From NCBI RefSeq assembly GCF_004054105.1, contig NZ_SBLC01000001.1, forward strand, positions 62,001-126,000: a stretch of DNA of 64,000 nucleotides, read 5' to 3'. The translations under genes were made by a program, and so were the position numbers. Below, in pieces: positions 29,601 through 37,609 of the stretch; position 1 is the first letter of the stretch, and the number at the start of each line of letters is the position of its first letter. Origin of the DNA: Falsigemmobacter intermedius. Its GTDB lineage: Bacteria > Pseudomonadota > Alphaproteobacteria > Rhodobacterales > Rhodobacteraceae. A model generated the notes under the pieces. The model saw only the letters and a program-made list of their open reading frames with translations. It was not told the DNA's origin and searched no databases.

Positions 29601-30434
29601 CTAACGCCCCCGGGTCCAGCCCTGCTCGGCCCTGCCAAAGCGCACAACCAGCGCCACCAGGGCATAGGCCGCGAACCCAAACGGGTCGCGCAGCGCCAGA
29701 CGGGCCAGTTCACCGGCTCCGGGTTTGCGGTGATCGTTATTGGCGATCAGCTGCGGATAAAGCTGCTCCAGCTCAGCAACGCCCTGGTTTTGCCGCCGCC
29801 GCACCCGGACCAGGCGCGAAAACCCCTCAGCCAGCGGCCAGGAATAGCTGTGCGGCACCGAAAGCCGTTCCTGCGGCGCGAAAGACAGCCGCACGAATGT
29901 GTCATCCGAGATGATCTGCGGAAAGGCACCCCAGCGGGCACGCCCCGCCGCATTCACCGCGAAAAGCCCATAGCCCGGCGCGGTACCGGCGCGGTTAAAG
30001 GGAAGCTGCTGCCAGAACCGCCCATAAGCCCGTGAGAGGGCTGAAGCGGCCCGTGGCAGCACCGCCTGCCCGCTGCCCCAGGCCGCGCCCTCACGCGCCG
30101 CCAGCGCCGCGCTCAGCGCAGCCATCAGCGGCGGCGAGACGCAGACATCGGCATCCAGATAGGCCCGGACCTCCCCGCCGGCGACCGCATCGCCTGCCGT
30201 CAGCGCGGCGGGCTTGCCGCCTTCTGCCCTCTCAAGCACGAGGAAGCCCCAACCCGCCGCCGCAGCGGCCGGCGCAAAGCTGCGGGCCACTTCGGCGGTG
30301 GCATCGCGGCAGCCATTGGCCACGACGATCACCTCCGCCCCGCCCTCCACGGCCTCGGAGGCGAAGAGCGCGGAAAGGCAGGCCCCGATATATCCGGCCT
30401 CATTGCTGGCGGGCAAAATAACCGAAAGTTTCAT
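29601..30434 (-). CDS. Glycosyltransferase family 2, last gene of the PKS/NRPS operon
   Basis: A 277-residue GT-A enzyme. The N terminus KLSVILPASNEAGYIGACL and EVIVVANGCRDATAEVA are the nucleotide-binding strands, and RAYLDADVCVSPPLMAAL holds the D-x-D metal motif. IISDDTFVRL is a second acidic motif near residue 180. A hydrophobic C-terminal helix (FGFAAYALVALVVRFG) suggests membrane association. It follows the SGNH-like gene by 40 bases on the same strand, so it is probably part of the PKS/NRPS operon. Confidence 0.75.
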   Translation of the reverse strand: MKLSVILPASNEAGYIGACLSALFASEAVEGGAEVIVVANGCRDATAEVARSFAPAAAAAGWGFLVLERAEGGKPAALTAGDAVAGGEVRAYLDADVCVSPPLMAALSAALAAREGAAWGSGQAVLPRAASALSRAYGRFWQQLPFNRAGTAPGYGLFAVNAAGRARWGAFPQIISDDTFVRLSFAPQERLSVPHSYSWPLAEGFSRLVRVRRRQNQGVAELEQLYPQLIANNDHRKPGAGELARLALRDPFGFAAYALVALVVRFGRAEQGWTRGR

Positions 30435-30474
30435 CCCTGCCCCTCCATGGCCCGGCCTGCAGCAGGCGGGTGTT

Positions 30475-31446
30475 TCACAACCTCACCCCGGTGCCGGGCT
30501 CTGCCGCGATCACGGCACGCACCCTTTCTGCAAGGGCGGATGCCGCCTCCGGCGCAAGGCTGAAGCTGCGGCCATCCGGGCGCAGCAGATCGACAGGCAG
30601 AGGCTCGGGGAGTTTGTGGTAAAGCACCACATAATGCGTCAGCGCCACCAGCCAGGCGCCGAGATCGCTCAGATGAACAGGATCCGGCACCCCTTCGGGT
30701 GAGACCGAAAAGAAGGCCTGCCGCCGGGGGACGCCGGGGATCTGCCCCGCCTCAGCGGCCAGAGCCGCCGCAACAAGAACCGCCCCTGCCGGGATCAGAT
30801 GCACCGGGCCTGAGCCTGCGGCATGGGCGCGGCGCAGAAATTCAGTGATCCAGAACTGCTGCAGATCGGCGGTGGTCTGCGCTTCCCAGCCGCCCGGCGT
30901 GTCGAGGTTGCGCCAGGACTGATAGAGAAAGACCCGGATATCAGGCCGCCCGGCCCGCGCCGCTTTGGCCCATTCGGCGATGTAATTCGGCGTCGCATGC
31001 CAGCGCAGGCTGTCTTCGACCGAAGACATCTCGGTCAGCACGAGTGCGTCATAATCCCCCGAGGCCAGGGCCTCGCGCGCGGGGCGGAAACGGGGATGGG
31101 CATTCTCGGCCTCATAGCCATTGATGGTCAGCCCCTCCTCCCAATGCTCGCGCAAAGAGGTGCCCCAGCCAAGCTGGCTTTCATAGCCATGCCCCGCCAT
31201 CTGCGCGAGGAAGGCAGGCATTTCCCGCCCGACCAGCGAATGGCCGATGTGATAGACCCGCATCGGCCCACCGGGCGGCGGGAGAGGGCGGGTGAAATCG
31301 GCCAAAAACACCGCCTCATCCGCCAGAGGCGGCAGCGCGGGCAGCGGCAGCTTTCCGGATCTCCGCCGCCAGAGCGCATAGCCGCCCCCTGCGCCTGCCA
31401 ATCCCAGCAGGGCAAGCCCTGCACCGATCACGCTGCGCCGCTGCAT
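30475..31446 (-). CDS. SGNH-hydrolase-like exported or membrane-anchored protein
   Basis: A 323-residue protein. The N terminus has one hydrophobic segment (VIGAGLALLGLAGAGGGYALW), a signal anchor. RVYHIGHSLVG resembles the block I G-x-S-L of SGNH/GDSL enzymes with Ser as nucleophile; DYDALVLTEMSS could be block III; the late DPVHLSDLGAWLVALTHYVVLYHK supplies the D-x-x-H of block V. Such enzymes add or remove acyl groups, for instance on surface glycans. Its gene overlaps the phosphopantetheinyl transferase gene by 19 bases. The family assignment rests on motif spacing and is moderate. Confidence 0.6.
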   Translation of the reverse strand: MQRRSVIGAGLALLGLAGAGGGYALWRRRSGKLPLPALPPLADEAVFLADFTRPLPPPGGPMRVYHIGHSLVGREMPAFLAQMAGHGYESQLGWGTSLREHWEEGLTINGYEAENAHPRFRPAREALASGDYDALVLTEMSSVEDSLRWHATPNYIAEWAKAARAGRPDIRVFLYQSWRNLDTPGGWEAQTTADLQQFWITEFLRRAHAAGSGPVHLIPAGAVLVAAALAAEAGQIPGVPRRQAFFSVSPEGVPDPVHLSDLGAWLVALTHYVVLYHKLPEPLPVDLLRPDGRSFSLAPEAASALAERVRAVIAAEPGTGVRL

Positions 31447-32129
31447 GGACAGCCCTCCTGCGTCAGAGCGGGAAGCAGCGCTCCCGCGAAGAGAAACTCC
31501 CCGGAGGTGCTGAAGCGACCGCCGAAGGTGAAGCCCTGCGGCAGCGGCCCTGCGGCACGCAAAAGCCGCAGGCGAAATTCACCGGGCCCTCCCGGCTCAA
31601 ACTCGGCCTCCTGAAAGCCTAAAAGGCTGCGGCTGAGGGGGTATTGCGCCTTATAACCCGCCTCTTTGGCCACAAAGACCAGCCGCGCAGCCAGGCCCGG
31701 GCGGGGCTGACGCGCCGCCCAGAGACGCTCTGCCCTGGTCAGGATGGCGGGGATCACCTCCGGCGGCAGATCCTCGGCGGGTTCGAGATCAATGCCCGGA
31801 CTGGCCGCGCCCTGCCGCATGACCACGGCCAGCGCCAGCCCCCCGGTATGGGTCAGCGAGCCGCAAAGCCCCTCCGGCCAGATCGGCGCACGATCCGCGC
31901 CCCGCGGCACAGCTTGGGGCGGCAGTCCAAGATCAGCCATGGCGGCCCGGGCGGCCATGCGCCCGGCGATGAATTCCACCTCACGCTGCGGCACCACCCG
32001 CCCCGGCGTCCCCGCCGTCTCGCCGGGACAGAGTGCACCGCCCTCAGCGGCCTCAGCCAGGCCAAACCCCGCCTCAACCCCTGGGAAAAGCCCGCGCAAA
32101 GCGGCGAGGGCCGCCGTCTTCCGGCTCAT
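31428..32129 (-). CDS. 4'-phosphopantetheinyl transferase (Sfp/EntD type)
   Basis: A 233-residue enzyme that moves the phosphopantetheine arm from CoA onto the serine of carrier domains. The Mg-binding GIDLEPAEDLP and the FVAKEAGYKAQYP motif (the W/F-x-x-K-E-A hallmark) are present, with GSLTHTGGLALAVV before them as in EntD relatives. It overlaps the NRPS stop by 4 bases, which makes the neighbouring PCP (S1431) and ACP its obvious targets. Confidence 0.92.
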   Translation of the reverse strand: MSRKTAALAALRGLFPGVEAGFGLAEAAEGGALCPGETAGTPGRVVPQREVEFIAGRMAARAAMADLGLPPQAVPRGADRAPIWPEGLCGSLTHTGGLALAVVMRQGAASPGIDLEPAEDLPPEVIPAILTRAERLWAARQPRPGLAARLVFVAKEAGYKAQYPLSRSLLGFQEAEFEPGGPGEFRLRLLRAAGPLPQGFTFGGRFSTSGEFLFAGALLPALTQEGCPCSGAA

Positions 32130-35100
32130 GCAGAGGATCCCCGGCTGGCCCGAAGGGCGCGGCGCGCCAGCATGGCATCAAGGCGGCTGTTGCCGGTCTG
32201 CGCCGCAGGCGCAGTGGCAGTGGCGGCGGCTGCGGGGGCGGTGGCCGGGGCGGCGCCCAGGTGATCGGCCAGGGCCTTCAGCGTGGGGAAGCGGAAGATA
32301 TCGGTGATCGAAAGCTTCGTCGTGCACAGCGCCGCGCGGATTTCGCGATGGGCCTGGACCGCCAGCAGCGAATGCCCGCCCAGCGCGAAGAAATTGTCCT
32401 GCGCACTGACCTGCGGCACGTTCAGCACCTTCTGCCAGACCGAAGCGATCACCCCCTGGACCCCGGCTTCCGGCGCTTCAAAAGCCTCAACCCGCAGGGC
32501 AGCCGCCCGGGGCGCGGGCAGCGCTTTGCGGTCAACCTTGCGGTTCGGCGTCAGCGGGAAAGCCGCCAGCTTCACGATCTGCCCCGGCACCATATGGGCG
32601 GGAAGCTGCTTTGCTGCCTCAGAGAGCAGCGTCTCAGGCACCAGCCAGCTGTCGGCGGTGACATAGGCCACAAGCCGCAGATCCCCCGGCACATCCTCGC
32701 GCGCCAGAACCACGGCCTGCCGCACACCGGGGGCTGCCTCCAGCACGGCCTCAATCTCGCCAAGTTCAATCCGGTAGCCACGCAGCTTCACCTGGAAATC
32801 AGCGCGGCCAAGGAAATCAAGCTTGCCATCCGCCCGCCAGCGCACCAGATCGCCGGTGCGGTAGATGCGGCCCGCCGCGCGGAAGGGATCGGGCTTAAAG
32901 CGCTCTTCGGTCAGATCAGGGCGCTGCCAATAGCCCCGGGCCACACCGTCGCCGCCGATCCACAACTCTCCCGCCACACCAATGGCGCAGGGCTCCATCT
33001 CATCGGTCAGCACATAGACCTGGGTATTGGCAATCGGCGTACCGATGTTCACCACCCCCTCATCCCCTGAGGCTTCCTCTGTGGTGGACCAGATCGTCGT
33101 CTCGGTCGGGCCATACATATTGAGGATGCGCCCTACCCCCGCCTGCCGCAGATCGCGCACCAGCGCTCCGGGCAGGGCCTCACCGCCGATCATCATCAGC
33201 GAGAGCCAGCCCAGCGCGGCGCGGCTTTGCTCATTCATGGCGATCATCCGCGCCATGGAGGGGGTGCATTGCAGATGCGTCACCCCATGGCGGCGGATCT
33301 GCGCGGCGATGGAGTAATCCCCCGCCTGCGGGCCGGAGGCTGCGCCGGCGGCACGCGCCACCACCGAGGCCAGCGGCCGAAGCCCCTCCAGCACCACCTC
33401 AGGGGCGATGCCGTAATCGATCAGGCAGGCAATCTCGGTGACGCCAATGGCCTGAACCTCTGCCACGCGTGCGAGCGCCTGCTCCACCGTGCCGAAAAGA
33501 CCGGAGTCCGCGAAATAGCGCTCAAAGGCGAAGTCGAGGATCGCCTCCATCTCGTCTTCCCCCAGATCGCGCAGATCTAGCGCGCCCGGATCCGTCACCC
33601 CTGCGGGCTTTTTGAAGGCCGGGAAAGCCCAGGCATATTGTTTGATGAGCCCGGCGGCTGAGCGCAGGTAGTCCTTCATCGGCTCCCGCGCGATGCGACG
33701 CGCCTCATCGGTGCTGCCCGCAAGGAAGGTGTGCAGCATCAGGGTGACCTTATGGTCCTTCGGGTCGCGGCCACTCTCGCGCAGGGCCTGATGATAAATG
33801 GCGATCTTGTCGCGCACCTCTGCCAGTGTCTGTCCCAGAAGATGGGTCAGCACATGGGCACCAATGCGCCCGGCCTCCCGCCAGCTCTCAGCATTGCCTG
33901 CCGTGGTGACCCAGACCGGCAGCTCCTTCTGCACCGGGCGCGGCTGGGTGATGGCCGGCAGCATCTCTCCGCTTTGCTGCGGGAAGGAGACGGCCTCACC
34001 CCGCCAGAGGCGGCGCACGGTCTCAATGCTGTCAAAGAGCGCCTTACGGTTGGCGGGGGGCGTATTTTCGGGCCGCAGCACAAAGTCTTCCGGCTGCCAG
34101 CCCGAGGCCATGGCGATCCCTGCCCGGCCATTGGTGAGATTGTCGATCACCGCCCATTCCTCGGCGATCCGCGCCGGATGATGCAGCGGCGCCACGCAGG
34201 AGCCTGCCCGAACGGCAATGTTCTTTGTCACCGCTGCCACTGCAGCCCCTGTCACCGAAGGGTTCGGATAGGGGCCGCCGAAGGCATGGAAATGCCGCTC
34301 GGGTGTCCAGACGGCGGTAAAGCCATGCTGATCGGCAAAGCGCGCGCCATCGAGCAGCAGCTGATATTTCGCAGGGCCTGCGCCGTCATCATTGCCCCAG
34401 TAGTAGAGGCTGAATTCCATCCCGCCCCCGAGGGCAGGCAGGGCACTGCTGTCCCCGGCCACAAGGCTGCGCTCTTCCTCACCCATCACAACCAGGCGGA
34501 AGCCGCGAGACAGGGTCCAGAACAGTTCAAGAACAGAGATATCAAAGGAAAGCGAGGTGACTGCCAGCCAGGTGCCCGGCGTGGTGCCGATCCGCGCATC
34601 CATCCCGGCAAAGAAATTCGCCACATTGCGATGCGTCAGCATCACCCCCTTGGGCCGGCCCGTCGAGCCGGAGGTATAGATCAGATAGGCCAGATCCTCC
34701 GGCCCGGCGCCGCCTTCCGGGTTGGTCTCAGGCGCCTCGGGCAGATCTTCGACGACCAGAACCTCAGCGCCCTTCGGCAGCACGCTCAGGCTTGCGCGGT
34801 CCGTGACCACCAGGGCCGCGCCGCTGTCCTCCAGAAACAGCGCCAGACGGTCCGCCGGATAGGAGGGGTCCATCGGCACATAGGCCCCGCCCGCCTTCAG
34901 AATGCCCAGCGCACCCGCCACCAGCCAGGGGGAGCGGCGCAGCGACAGCCCGACCAATGCGCCAGGCCCGACACCCCGCCCCCGCAGCAGATGCGCCAGA
35001 CGGTTCGCCATTGCGTTCAGCGCCGCATAGCTCAGGCTTTGATCTTCATGGATCAGCGCCACGGCATCGGGGGTGCGCGCCACCTGGGCCTCAAAGCCCT

Positions 35101-36661
35101 GCGCCATGGTCAGCGCGTCATAAGCGGTTGCCGTGTCGTTCCAGGCCGTCAGCACCAGATCGCGTTCCGCACCGGCCAGCCCGGGGATCGCACCGATCCG
35201 TGCAGGCTCTGCCGCCAGCGCCGCGCCCAGCGCCCCCAGGCGATCGGCCAGAAGCTGCGCCATTGCGGGATCGAGCCGCGCGGCGTCAAAATGGAACTGC
35301 CCCGGCGCAAGCGTAATGACACTGCCCTCCACCGGCCCCCCCTGCGACAGCGCCACCTGTGGCATGAGCACAGCCCCGACACCCGGCGTCCGCAGAGCGA
35401 GATCCGCAGCGAAGCCCGCCCCCTGGCGCGCCCGCGCCACAGCCGCCGCCTGCGCGGCCTGATGGCTTTGCCCATCGCTGTCAGCCGGCGCGGTCAGACG
35501 CAGGGGAGCCCAGGGGATCACATAGCCCCCGGCCGTCACTATGTCCGTGTGAGCGAGCGCAAGATCCGCCACCTCTGCCCCCGCCATGCGGCAGGCCCAG
35601 AGCGCGATGGCCCCCTCTGTCAGCGCGGGCAACGGCAGGCTTTGCCAGCGCGGGGCCGCGACGGGCGGCGTCTGCGTCACCTCAAGCGGCGCAAAGCGGC
35701 GCAAAAGCGCGCGGATGCGCCCCTCTGAGGGGGTGACGGCCGCCAGGGCCGCCGTGATCTCTGCCGCCTCCGCGGGGCTGAGCGAGGGCAGAATCTCTCC
35801 GCTGCGCAGGGTCTCAGCCGGGCGGAAAGCCTCACCCTGCAGATTACGCAGACCGCCCAGCCTCAAAGCCGTGTCCCCCGCGCAGGCCAGAGTGAGCGTG
35901 GTCTGATCGAGCGCCAGAACCTCACCCGCTGCGCCCCGGCCACTGACCTCTTCAGCGCTGCCGACGACCAGGATCTGACCCGCAGCGACAATCTTGGGCA
36001 AGGCCAGGGGGTTGGTATAGCTGCCGTGATCGAGCGCCCGCACCAGCCGCGCAAGCTCTGCGGCGGGGCGCGTGAAATCGAGCCGCGCGGCCGCAGCGGG
36101 GCGGTCGTCGCGGGCATGATAGCTGCGCTGCGAGAAATCCTGCGCCACAGGCTGCAAAGCATCGGCGCTGATCTGCGCGACAAGATCGCCAAAGCTTTCA
36201 AGCGCCGCCTGAAAAGCGCGGGTGTTCAGCGTCAGGGCCGTGTCATCGGGCGCAATGTCAAAGCTGCGCGACAGCAGGATGCGGCCTTCATCGATACCGC
36301 CCTCAATGAAATGCCAGGTGATGCCGTGACGGCTCTCCCCCTCCAGCAGCGCCCAGACCGGGGCGTTCAGCCCCGCATGGCGCGGCAGGGGGCCGTCGTG
36401 AAAGTTGATCGCCCCGCGCCGCGCTGCGGCCAGGAAGTCCGGCGGCACCAGCGAGAGATTGGCAATCGAAAAAAGCCAGTCATATCCCCCCTCGGGCACC
36501 GGCGCACCGGGGGCGAGAACCGCAACGCCCTCCTGCGAGAGCCGGTCGCGCAGAGCCGCATTGCGGGTGACGACCGCCGCCACCTGATGCCCCGCCGCAC
36601 GCCAGAGCGAAACGCATTCCGCCACCAGCGACTCGTTACCAATAAACAATGCCTTAAACAT
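32126..36661 (-). CDS. NRPS: formyltransferase - condensation remnant - adenylation interrupted by luciferase-like monooxygenase - PCP
   Basis: A 1511-residue synthetase. Residues 1-280 resemble methionyl-tRNA formyltransferase, with the N86/H88 and D124 catalytic set (INFHDGPLP, GGIDEGRILL) and an FMT C-terminal-like part. Residues about 340-500 look like the back part of a condensation domain ending in LTAWNDT, with no HHxxxDG. The adenylation domain has A3 YTSGSTGRPKG (662-672) and A4 FDIS (706-709), then a flavin-dependent luciferase-like monooxygenase (about 748-1103), then A5 NMYGPTETTIW (1181), A7 YRTGDL, A8 and the A10 Lys at 1375. PCP serine is S1431 (GGHSL). The inserted domain matches the MupA/Atu3671 group. 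Likely role: activate one amino acid, oxidise it, formylate it. It abuts the GT2 stop without a gap. Confidence 0.88.
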   Translation of the reverse strand: MFKALFIGNESLVAECVSLWRAAGHQVAAVVTRNAALRDRLSQEGVAVLAPGAPVPEGGYDWLFSIANLSLVPPDFLAAARRGAINFHDGPLPRHAGLNAPVWALLEGESRHGITWHFIEGGIDEGRILLSRSFDIAPDDTALTLNTRAFQAALESFGDLVAQISADALQPVAQDFSQRSYHARDDRPAAAARLDFTRPAAELARLVRALDHGSYTNPLALPKIVAAGQILVVGSAEEVSGRGAAGEVLALDQTTLTLACAGDTALRLGGLRNLQGEAFRPAETLRSGEILPSLSPAEAAEITAALAAVTPSEGRIRALLRRFAPLEVTQTPPVAAPRWQSLPLPALTEGAIALWACRMAGAEVADLALAHTDIVTAGGYVIPWAPLRLTAPADSDGQSHQAAQAAAVARARQGAGFAADLALRTPGVGAVLMPQVALSQGGPVEGSVITLAPGQFHFDAARLDPAMAQLLADRLGALGAALAAEPARIGAIPGLAGAERDLVLTAWNDTATAYDALTMAQGFEAQVARTPDAVALIHEDQSLSYAALNAMANRLAHLLRGRGVGPGALVGLSLRRSPWLVAGALGILKAGGAYVPMDPSYPADRLALFLEDSGAALVVTDRASLSVLPKGAEVLVVEDLPEAPETNPEGGAGPEDLAYLIYTSGSTGRPKGVMLTHRNVANFFAGMDARIGTTPGTWLAVTSLSFDISVLELFWTLSRGFRLVVMGEEERSLVAGDSSALPALGGGMEFSLYYWGNDDGAGPAKYQLLLDGARFADQHGFTAVWTPERHFHAFGGPYPNPSVTGAAVAAVTKNIAVRAGSCVAPLHHPARIAEEWAVIDNLTNGRAGIAMASGWQPEDFVLRPENTPPANRKALFDSIETVRRLWRGEAVSFPQQSGEMLPAITQPRPVQKELPVWVTTAGNAESWREAGRIGAHVLTHLLGQTLAEVRDKIAIYHQALRESGRDPKDHKVTLMLHTFLAGSTDEARRIAREPMKDYLRSAAGLIKQYAWAFPAFKKPAGVTDPGALDLRDLGEDEMEAILDFAFERYFADSGLFGTVEQALARVAEVQAIGVTEIACLIDYGIAPEVVLEGLRPLASVVARAAGAASGPQAGDYSIAAQIRRHGVTHLQCTPSMARMIAMNEQSRAALGWLSLMMIGGEALPGALVRDLRQAGVGRILNMYGPTETTIWSTTEEASGDEGVVNIGTPIANTQVYVLTDEMEPCAIGVAGELWIGGDGVARGYWQRPDLTEERFKPDPFRAAGRIYRTGDLVRWRADGKLDFLGRADFQVKLRGYRIELGEIEAVLEAAPGVRQAVVLAREDVPGDLRLVAYVTADSWLVPETLLSEAAKQLPAHMVPGQIVKLAAFPLTPNRKVDRKALPAPRAAALRVEAFEAPEAGVQGVIASVWQKVLNVPQVSAQDNFFALGGHSLLAVQAHREIRAALCTTKLSITDIFRFPTLKALADHLGAAPATAPAAAATATAPAAQTGNSRLDAMLARRALRASRGSSA

Positions 36662-37609
36662 TCAGCCCCCCTTACCCCGGCTCAGCATATGCCGCGCGAG
36701 GTCTTTCAGGAAATGGGGCGGATCCCCCACCGCCCCGCCGTTGATCCGGCAGCGCAGCCGGTGCAGCGCGCCGCCCGCAAGATGCGCAAGCGTGGCCAGC
36801 ACCGCGCCGCCGCGCCCGTGATGTTTGGAAAAATAATGCCAGCGGCTGTCGAACCAATAACCCGGCGTGCGCGCCCAGCGCTTCATGCCCGTGCTTTCTG
36901 AGCCGATGTGCACCACGGGGGCGTTGCGCAGATAATCCAGCCCCCAGCCCGCCTGCGCCGCACGGCGGCAAAGGTCCGTCTCTTCGAAGTAAAGAAAGAA
37001 GGTCTCATCAAAGAGGCCGATCTGATCGAGCATGGCCTGCCGCATCATCAGACTGCAACCCGCGCTCCAGTCCGCCGGTGTGACGGGCGCATCCGGGATC
37101 GGCAGCGGCACCACATGGCGGCGCAGAAGCCGCGTGATCGGGCCGGTGCGGGCCGCGCCCTCAAATTCTGAGGCGATCGAGGGAAAGCGAAACAGCGTCT
37201 GATGCGGCACGCCGTCTGCGCCCCCCACATAGCCGCCTGCCATGCCAAGGCGCGGGCTGGCTTCTAGATGATCGCGCAGCAGCCTGATGGTCTCAGGCGC
37301 GGGAAAGGCGTCTGAATTCAGAAGATAAACGTAATCAGGCACCTCGCCGCCCGGCAATCCCGCGCGGATCCCGACGTTGTTTCCGGCCCCGAATCCGCCA
37401 TTTCGCCCGGCCTGGATCACCCGCACCCGGTCCCAGCCCTGCGCCTCAACCGCGGCGCGGATCTGCTCTTCTGAGCCATCGCCGCTGTCATTATCGACGA
37501 CAGTGATCGCGCCGCCCACACCTTCCATCGCGGCCAGTGCCGTTTCAACGGCTTTCAGCGTCATCTCCGGCGTGCGCCAGTTCAGAATGACGGTGAGAAC
37601 CCGGCTCAT
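36662..37609 (-). CDS. Glycosyltransferase family 2 (rhamnosyltransferase-like) inside the PKS/NRPS operon
   Basis: A 315-residue GT-A enzyme starting MSRVLTVILNWRTPEMTLKAVETAL at 37609, overlapping the PKS stop by 4 bases. ITVVDNDSGDGSEEQIRAA and YVYLLNSDAFPAPETI (D-x-D position as NSD) are typical of the WbbL/rhamnosyltransferase group, as are SAGCSLMMRQAMLDQIGLFDETFFLYFEETDLCRRA and a basic WARTPGYWFDSRWHYFSKHHGR end. No membrane segment is clear. Its place between the PKS and NRPS genes says that glycan transfer and the assembly line belong to one pathway. Confidence 0.88.
   Translation of the reverse strand: MSRVLTVILNWRTPEMTLKAVETALAAMEGVGGAITVVDNDSGDGSEEQIRAAVEAQGWDRVRVIQAGRNGGFGAGNNVGIRAGLPGGEVPDYVYLLNSDAFPAPETIRLLRDHLEASPRLGMAGGYVGGADGVPHQTLFRFPSIASEFEGAARTGPITRLLRRHVVPLPIPDAPVTPADWSAGCSLMMRQAMLDQIGLFDETFFLYFEETDLCRRAAQAGWGLDYLRNAPVVHIGSESTGMKRWARTPGYWFDSRWHYFSKHHGRGGAVLATLAHLAGGALHRLRCRINGGAVGDPPHFLKDLARHMLSRGKGG

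Noticed and set aside
33731-35728. 665-codon plus-strand open frame antisense to the NRPS gene
   Set aside because: It is rich in His/Arg/Gln/Pro with no domains, and lies wholly opposite a well-supported NRPS; long antisense frames are normal in high-GC DNA.
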